DNA of 64,000 bases from Naganishia liquefaciens (Eukaryota; Basidiomycota; Tremellomycetes; Filobasidiales; Filobasidiaceae), in the NCBI GenBank assembly GCA_013423385.1, contig BLZA01000011.1, forward strand, positions 681,174 to 745,173, read 5' to 3'. The translations under genes and the position numbers were made by a program. The first letter of the stretch is position 1. Each line of letters starts with the position of its first letter. Below the pieces are notes generated by a model, which saw only the letters and a list, made by a program, of their open reading frames with translations, was not told where the DNA came from and did no database searches. Shown piece after piece: positions 57,665 to 64,000 of the stretch.

Positions 57665-58322
57665 ATGGACTCGGACGAAGATTGGCTAGAAGATGCGCCC
57701 ACTGCGCATGCCGGCGCTCACGGTGATCCGCTCGTTGACCGCCAGTGGGAACGCATCACGACACGCTATACCGATGTACGTCCATCTGCCTCTTTCCCAA
57801 GACACCAGACTCACGACGTCTTCCCAGGCAGGATATCGCGAAGGCATCACCAACGGCAAGCTGACCACGCTCCAAGAGGGCTTTGACGCCGGCTTTGCCA
57901 ACTCTGTTACCGGCTCACGACACCTCGGCAACCTGCGCGGCCGCGTCGCCGCGCTCGTCACCTTCTTGCAATCCCTCCCTTCCAGCACCGCCAATGTCGC
58001 GCTCCTCCACCGCGCACGGGAGCTTCGCGCTGAACTGTCCAAGGTGAAACGGACGGACGTCTTGCCGATCGATGAGGAAGCCGCGGCGCATGCGCGGGAG
58101 GAGCATGCGGATCTCCAGGGGGAATTGGGACGGGGCGAGGTCGACGCCGGTGGGGATTGGAGCATGACGAATGCGGATCGCGAGCGGCGGGAGATGGAGC
58201 GAGTTGTGGGCGACTTTGAGGCGCTCGGAGGATCACGGGCAGATGGCGCACTCAGGGAGGGTGCATTGTTGGCCGCGATGGAGGGAAAAGTCGCGCAGCT
58301 CGAGCGGGAGGCCGGGTTATAG
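57665..58322 (+). CDS. YAE1: YAE1-domain protein (Fe-S delivery adaptor for ribosome recycling factor)
   Basis: In yeast Yae1 with Lto1 brings the cytosolic Fe-S targeting complex to Rli1/ABCE1. Exons 57665-57775 and 57828-58322 give 201 residues. The N-terminus MDSDEDWLED is acidic. The deca-GX3-type stretch AGYREGITNGKLTTLQEGFD then AGFANS starts exactly at exon 2 and is the family hallmark. The rest is helical with many Glu/Arg (LQGELGRGEVDAGGDW, REMERVVGDFEALGG), longer than yeast Yae1. An upstream-frame 209-codon reading without the splice exists but lacks the acidic start. Confidence 0.85.
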
Positions 58323-59086
58323 GGGGCTTCTCCTCGCGGACGTTTGTTGAATAAGCAATCGCCGGCCGACGGCTGGTGAGCAGGTACGCCATGCAGGACG
58401 CTTCAATTGAAACGAGCTCACGCAGCTTGTCTAGGCATTCAAGATCATGAAGGTGCCTGGTATTCTATTCGTGGGCACAACGATTTGGAACCGTTTGCCT
58501 TGAACCTTCATTAGCCTCCACAATGGGATGGCTTCTTGCGATCCGGGATCGATTGTAGCATCTCGTCGAAGGAATACCTGCAACGGTGGAGCATATCAAA
58601 GAATTCATTTCGATCAAGAGCATCGTAGGGTTATAGATACGGTGTCGGTATCGTAGCACCGCTTATTGGACAATGTGATGAGAGATTCGAGGATGTCATA
58701 CCACATGTTTATAAAAGGCCAATTTGCTCTGAGTTGCATCTTCTCCCTCGCTATAAAGGCCTTTTTTGGTCTGTAACGCGAGGATGCTCCTGCAACTGAA
58801 AGCCATCGGCACCCTGATGATTGTTCTCTCGATCGGCGTTTGAGAGGGCGCTCGAACCGCAAAGCTGAATCTTCCCCTCTACAATCCGGATGTCTCGAGA
58901 ACCAGATCATATACGATGACGCCAACGCCGACCATTTTCTCATCCATCCATGATTCACGACAGCTCTGTGCTCCAGCTCACAGAGACAGCTCCGCCGTGT
59001 CATGAATCTGCGCCCGAAATCAACTGATACTGTGGTATGATACCTATACAACCGCGAACCATTCCCCGAGTCCACTTAAGCGGACC
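58323..59086. other. Convergent region, no gene recognised
   Basis: 764 bp between the YAE1 and DAD3 stops. A minus-strand open frame of 153 codons (58614-59075) shows no family signature, and I treat it as chance. No RNA gene or repeat was recognised. Confidence 0.4.
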
Positions 59087-59559
59087 CTACAGCTCGTTGA
59101 GTCTCCTGCGCTCCTCCTCGGCTTCCGCTTCGGCTTCTGCCTCGGTGTCAGTGATCATTGCCCATACCGACGCTTTGAACTATGTCCCATGCGTCAGCGA
59201 CGTGAGTTCCTCGTTCATCGCATCTGAAGAGGGAACATACTAGTGTCAAGACAAGGCCCATTTTCCGCTCTAGAGAGCGCAGTTCGGCAAGAAGAGCATC
59301 ATTCGGCTGGGTTGATGTCGTCTTTGCGAAACTATCCACCTGAGATTCGCCGGTCGTCTGTTAGCGCTGACTCGGGAATAGGTAAGATGGCAGTACCCTG
59401 CGTATCGTGCGGGCGAGCTTTGCGTATTCCCAAAGGACTTCGCCCTCGAGCGGGGAAGCAAGTTGTGGATGATCGAGGCTTGGACGGATCAGCGAGGCTG
59501 CGCGGGAGATGATCAAGTGCTTACTATGGATTCACGGTATATATCGAGTCGTCTGACAT
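59087..59559 (-). CDS. DAD3: DASH/Dam1 kinetochore complex subunit DAD3
   Basis: Small subunit of the microtubule-binding DASH ring at kinetochores. Exons 59559-59525, 59478-59397, 59357-59241 and 59179-59087 give 108 residues. The N-terminus IYTVNPYLDHPQLASPLEGE then VLWEYAKLA matches the Dad3 opening (SPLE..VL.EYA.LA). The second half LLAELRSLERKMGLVLTLFKASV matches the (I/M)GLV.TL.K.SV core of yeast Dad3. An acidic EA-repeat tail (TEAEAEAEAEEE) ends in RRLNEL. The first intron is only 46 nt. Very small exons make this easy to miss. It shares a 268-bp promoter with the AMPK beta gene. Confidence 0.88.
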
Positions 59560-59827
59560 TGTCGTGCTGATGGCAGAGGAGGAAGAGGAAGAAGGAGATT
59601 GTTATTCCATCATCTTCTAACGGCTGGTGCCTTCGCGTTTCCTAAATCCTAAAAAGCCCGGAGATGAGCGTGGGCCAAAGATGCTGGTTTTTAATTTTCT
59701 GGTGGATAAAATACGGACGATATCGCGCCGGCGTGTCTGCTATCTCGGCCATGAGGGCCATGAGTAATAAGCGATACGACAGGGGTATAGCATCCCTCGT
59801 CCTGGATCACCATCTCCCTAGATTGCC
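59560..59827. promoter_or_regulatory. Divergent promoter, DAD3 / AMPK beta
   Basis: 268-bp spacer between divergent start codons. A GGATAAAATA stretch near 59702 is AT-rich. No strong element is recognised. Confidence 0.45.
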
Positions 59828-61662
59828 ATGGGCAACACGCCATCCTCACAAGGCGGCTCACCGCAGCCTATGCCCGTCGGCAGACATGCCTCGATATCCC
59901 GACAGCAGAGACCACCACCACCAAAGGACAAACAATCATCAGCCTCGGCGCTTCCGCATCATCGCACATCGCACCTGCACGATCCGTTTCCCGTCCCCGG
60001 GAAATCCCAACCGCCAACATCAGCGAATGCATCAGGCTCTACCGAGCGTCCGGCAGTGGTTTCGCCGACCGGACCACTCAGCCCTCGAGGGGATCCGACA
60101 TCGCCGGGCTCGTACCGCGGGACGGGATCACCTCGACGTCGGAAATCTCTCGAGCTGCCGGATTTAAACCGATTAAGTCTGACGACCATGGGAGTAGCGT
60201 CGGGCCAAGTCACTTCTTCAGGGGAGAATGCGTTGGTCATAACGCCGCCCATGACGGCTTCAACGACGACGGCGCCGAACCGCCCGTCACCCCTGGGCAC
60301 GGAAGTCCCGGCAATGGATACGGCCGGGTCCTCATATGTTCCCGACACGATACAACAAGGCGGTGTCGCATCTGGCACGGGCAACCGCGCCAGCATGATG
60401 AGCGGGACACGAGCGCAGGCCGAGGGACAGAATCGGCTCGTCCAGGATAACCCTTACTTTCCCGCGGTGCCCCGCGAGCCGGTCTCCATCTCGACTCCTC
60501 TGACCCCCGCAGCCTTGCCGAACTATGGATACAGCCCCATGGATACGGGATACCAACATACTGAGGATGCTGCACCGGCCAGTCAGCCCGCTACGGCTGC
60601 GGACTACACAAGCCCTATGCAGCCCAAGGCGGGCAAACCTGCGCCAGCGGTCGTGACGACAAATCACGATCACGCTGGGCTTGTTACGCCACAGGCGGTG
60701 CAGGAAGGAGAAAGTATCCCGCCCGGCGATGAAACGCCCCACGCAGAACGCGTCCAGCATCAAGAACAAGCGCAACCTGTACAGGCGCCGGCGGTCGAAG
60801 AGCCCGCTTTGGTACCAACGCTTGTTACATGGAACGGAGGTGGAAAAGAGGTCTACGTGACAGGGACTTTTGCAGAGAACGGATGGCGGACGCGTTTGAA
60901 GATGAACAAGAGGTCCGTTTCTGCTCGAGTATCGCGAGAAGACTGTGCTAATTGGCTTGCAGCTCACACGATTTCAGCCTGCTACTCAACCTTCCGCCAG
61001 GCACGCATAGAATCAAGTTTATCGTCGATGACCACTGGCGATGCTCTAATGACCTGCAAACGGCAACTGATGGCGACGGTAATCTTGTGAATTGGCTCGA
61101 GGTCGATGTGCCGCGGCGCGGACAAGGCGCGGCGTCAGGACGAGACGAGGAGGACTGGGCGCAGGCGGACTGGGCGCAAAAGGCGGCCAACGAGATAGAC
61201 GACGGTGAGTACATTCATGCTCTGACGAGGACTTTGTCCCTGATCTCACCTATAGACGACCCCTCTCTCTGGACTGATGAGATTCCCTGGGCTCTCGTCG
61301 ACTTCCAGCAGATGGAGGAGGAGGCGCTCTCTGATCCGCCCGAAGACATGCCCGTCTCGCAGCATCGCGCCTTCCGTCAACGATGCGCTACGATTCTTTC
61401 CCAGTTGCCTGTCCCTCCAGCACTCCCGCCCCACTTGAACAAGGTTATCCTCAACGTAACTCCGAAGGAGCTCGAGGGTACCGTCGGCGGGTCGGCCGGT
61501 GATGATAACTCCATCTTGCCCGTCCCGAATCACGTCGTCCTCAACCACCTCACGGCGAGCGCGATCAAGAATGATACGTTGGCCGTCGGGACGACAACGC
61601 GTTACCGGAGAAAATATATCTCGACAATTTACTTCAAACCCGTCGAGGATCCGGCTCTATAG
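59828..61662 (+). CDS. GAL83: AMPK/Snf1 kinase beta subunit (GAL83/SIP type)
   Basis: Scaffold of the Snf1/AMPK energy-sensing kinase. Exons 59828-60912, 60963-61204 and 61256-61662 give 577 residues. MGNTPSS is a clear N-myristoylation start. About 330 residues of Pro/Ser/Thr/Gln-rich sequence follow. The carbohydrate-binding (AMPK1-CBM) domain reads LVTWNGGGKEVYVTGTFAEN, then RLKMNKRSSHDFSLLLNLPP and HRIKFIVDDHWRCSND. The C-terminal ASC domain, binding alpha and gamma subunits, shows PPALPPHLNKVILN, VPNHVVLNHL and RYRRKYISTIYFKP. A small charged DEEDWAQADWAQKAANE linker separates the domains. Confidence 0.95.
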
Positions 61663-61885
61663 TATGGGACTCTTCGAGCTTACCATTTGCATGTATGACT
61701 AACAGGGTAGCTATCAAAGCTCCCACAACGGGCTGTATGAGCAGGATTCCTTCGCCACTATGTATTACGTAATAGTTCAGGTCGCACGACCACGATCGTT
61801 CCCTTGAGATGCTTACATTGATAATTATTTATTTCAAAGGTCGGTTCTGAAGCATGGTCGGCTGCCTTTGGCCTTCAGGCAGATC
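61663..61885. promoter_or_regulatory. Spacer before ABC transporter
   Basis: Contains the AMPK beta 3' end and the start region of the next gene. An acceptor-like TTTCAAAG near 61834 suggests an intron close to the true start codon. Confidence 0.35.
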
Positions 61886-64000
61886 ATGTATGTCCTCAAC
61901 ATTCTGCGGCTGGTATCCCCAGCCGTTGTGCTGCCATTCGCATTATCGCTGTTCACCCCGCCGCCAGCCGCGCCCATAGAGCTTCCCGGTATCCGGCCGA
62001 TCGTTACGCAACGGATCATCCCGCGACGTCTCTTCATTCTCCTCCTCCTTACGGTCGTCAGCACAACTTATCTCGTAGATGGTGCTGTATTCGTCGCGCA
62101 GACCACAATACAAAAGGACTGGTCCGGACAGACGGGGACAGCTTGGGCGGTGTATTCGTTAGCAAACGTCATTCTATGGGCTGGAACGAGTGTGCTCGTT
62201 AGCTGGAAGAGCGCCTATGGCCGGAATGGACTCGTGCTGCAGGCTCTGTTTGGCTGGATATCAGAATGCGTTGTTCTCGGGTTCCAGGCAAGGGATGTAT
62301 CCCATTGTGAGTATCAAGATTAAACGTCAAGCGCTGTGTCTGATGACGTACCCTGTGACAGCCTACAGACCGTCAGTCTACATCATTCTGCACCTCGTAT
62401 TCATTGCCCTGCGGGTCATCTCCCTGCCCATCCTTGTGTGGGCTGTATCTTCTCCGATCGTGACCTATCAACCTGTCACCCCGGCTGAAGAAACCGAAAC
62501 AGACCCACTTTTAGCCAGCGCGGCAACGAATGGAGATGGTTACGGCGCGCTCGAGCCCAACAGTCAATCTTCAGCTCAAGCCAAGGGTACACCGCCCAAC
62601 GGTACGTCTGGAGATGGCACACCTGTCAACGGATCCAAGCCCGACGGGTAAGTGTTGTCACCTATCCAGAGCAATTCACTGACGCTGCTTAGACCCAAAT
62701 CGCCACCGCCTCCACATGAACAGACTTGGAAACAGTGGTTCGCACGTTTCATGAAGATCGTACCGTACCTCTGGCCTAGAAACTCTCGTAAACTGCAATT
62801 GCTGGCATTGGCATGCCTTGTCCTCCTCATTCTCGGTCGGGGCGTCAATGTGCTCGTGCCGCAGTTGCTAGGTCGCGTGGTACGAGCGCTCGGAACGTAT
62901 GATGGAGATGGCGAGCGTATTTGTGAGTACTGGCGGAGCCTGGTCGAACCTTCGCTCAAAATTCGCAGCTCCTTGGGGATATCTCGCCGCATACATCGTT
63001 CTGCGACTATGTCAGGGTGGAAGTGGGATGTTGGCTGTCATGCAAAACATGCTGGTAAGCCGTTGAAAGTCTTTACCTCGCAATGGAAACGCGCTGATCT
63101 TGCTGCAGTGGGCACCCGTCATGCAATACTCGGACAGGGAAATGTCCAATATGTGTTTCAACCATCTTCTGGACCTGTCCTTGTCGTTCCACACTAAACG
63201 CAAGACGGGTGAGGTGTTGCGGATCTTGGACCGAGGTTCAGCCATCAACAGCTTCTTCCAGGTGTGTGCTAGAATTTAGGAGCCCTGCATTATGCTAATC
63301 TACCCTTCAGACACTGTTGTTCAGCGTTCTCCCCGTTCTATTTGACATCACCATCGCTATTGCCGTCTTCTACTTTGTCTACGGTCCCCTTCTAGCTGCC
63401 ATCATCGGCATTGTCATGTTCAGCTACATCTTCGTCTCTATCACGCTCACCACATGGCGAACCAAGCTGCGACGAGAGATGAACGATCGAGATGTTATTA
63501 CACGTGGAATCCACACCGACGTGTTGATGAATTGGGAGACGGTTAAGTATTTCACTTCGGAGGCCCGAGAATCAGCAAGGTACCGCAAGGCGATCCAAGA
63601 GTACCAGGTCAAGGAGTATCAGGTCGTCGGTTCTCTCAACCTGCTCAACTTGACGCAAAACTTCATCATCACAGCTGGACTTCTCGCTGGATCACTTGTC
63701 GTCAGCTATCGGATTTCGCAAGGTCGTGCCGATGCTTCGGAATTTGTGGTCTTCATCACTTACCTCGGTCAGCTCTATGCACCGCTGCACATGCTCGGTA
63801 TGATCTATCGACAACTCAATAGCGGCATGGTGGACGCCGAAAAATTACTGCGGCTTTTGGAAGAAGAAACCGAGATTGTTGACAGACCGTCAGCCACGGA
63901 TCTCGTCATCACTGACGGCGTGATCGAATTCCGAGATGTCCACTTTTCGTACGATGGAAAAGTAAAGGCTCTTGATGGAGTCAGTTTCAAGGTCGAAAAG
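61886..64000 (+). CDS. Vacuolar-type ABC half-transporter, HMT1/ABCB6-like, C-terminus off the window
   Basis: Half-size ABC exporter of the HMT1 branch, which moves phytochelatin, glutathione or metal conjugates into the vacuole. An extra N-terminal membrane domain (MYVLNILRLVSPAVVLPFAL, FILLLLTVVSTTYLVDGAVF, VYSLANVILWAGTSVLV, IILHLVFIALRVISLPILVW) is typical of HMT1. A hydrophilic Gly/Asn/Pro-rich linker follows. The ABC membrane domain starts at KIVPYLWPRNSRKLQLLALA and includes RGVNVLVPQLLGRVV, NWETVKYFTSEARESARY and FVVFITYLGQLYAPLHMLG. The reading stops just before the Walker A of the ATPase domain (EFRDVHFSYDGKVKALDGVSF). About six exons. The exact start is unresolved: 61886 is the first clear in-frame ATG but an upstream exon is possible. 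Confidence 0.82.

Noticed and set aside
58614-59075. 153-codon minus-strand frame as a gene
   Set aside because: No homology pattern, odd composition, and it sits in a convergent 3' region. DAD3 lies directly beyond it in a different model.

Overview
This is a gene-dense nuclear segment of a fungus. It looks basidiomycete and probably belongs to the Tremellomycetes (Cryptococcus/Tremella relatives). That placement is inferred from very short dense introns (mostly 50-65 nt), tiny exons, a Dad3 that opens with an NPY-type start, a KRE9/KNH-like GPI-anchored protein and a BUR1 kinase with a huge Arg/Ser-rich N-terminus. I recognise 27 protein genes on both strands, two of them cut by the window edges. 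I see no tRNA, rRNA, CRISPR array, plasmid origin, transposon or viral fossil.

Layout. 1-6.5 kb: BUR1-type kinase (partial), histone H3, mitoribosomal mS35. 6.5-14 kb: a DHA1-type MFS exporter, Rab escort protein MRS6, a peroxisomal acyl-CoA oxidase. 14-20.6 kb: a GRE2-like reductase, a DUF1772-like membrane protein, a DUF1275 membrane protein built from micro-exons, a GPI-anchored Ser/Ala-rich protein. 20.6-22.7 kb: the largest stretch without a recognisable gene. 22.7-30.4 kb: glutaminyl-tRNA synthetase, an unrecognised 570-residue-class protein, a zinc alcohol dehydrogenase. 30.7-36.5 kb: GC-rich divergent pair GPI13 / CLPTM1-family. 36.6-41 kb: divergent acyl-CoA ligase / 3-ketoacyl-CoA thiolase. 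42-47.2 kb: a small KGG-type stress hydrophilin, TFIIS, GPI1. 47.2-58.3 kb: KEX2, NUP133, DUG3, YAE1. 59-64 kb: DASH subunit DAD3, AMPK beta subunit, and an HMT1-like ABC half-transporter (partial).

Two themes recur. Three genes are peroxisomal beta-oxidation steps: ligase ending KANL, oxidase ending AKL, thiolase. Three serve GPI-anchor synthesis or belong to a family linked to it (GPI1, GPI13, CLPTM1 family), and a GPI-anchored client protein and the Golgi protease KEX2 are also present. This is loose neighbourhood, not a demonstrated cluster. The most unusual sequence features are splicing ones: a TFIIS zinc ribbon assembled across 11-nt and 7-nt exons, micro-exons of 10-22 nt in other genes, and four GC-AG introns. 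The histone H3 also has an N-terminal tail one residue longer than the animal/plant form. All exon models come from reading splice signals, reading frame and family conservation by eye; no alignment or transcript data were available.
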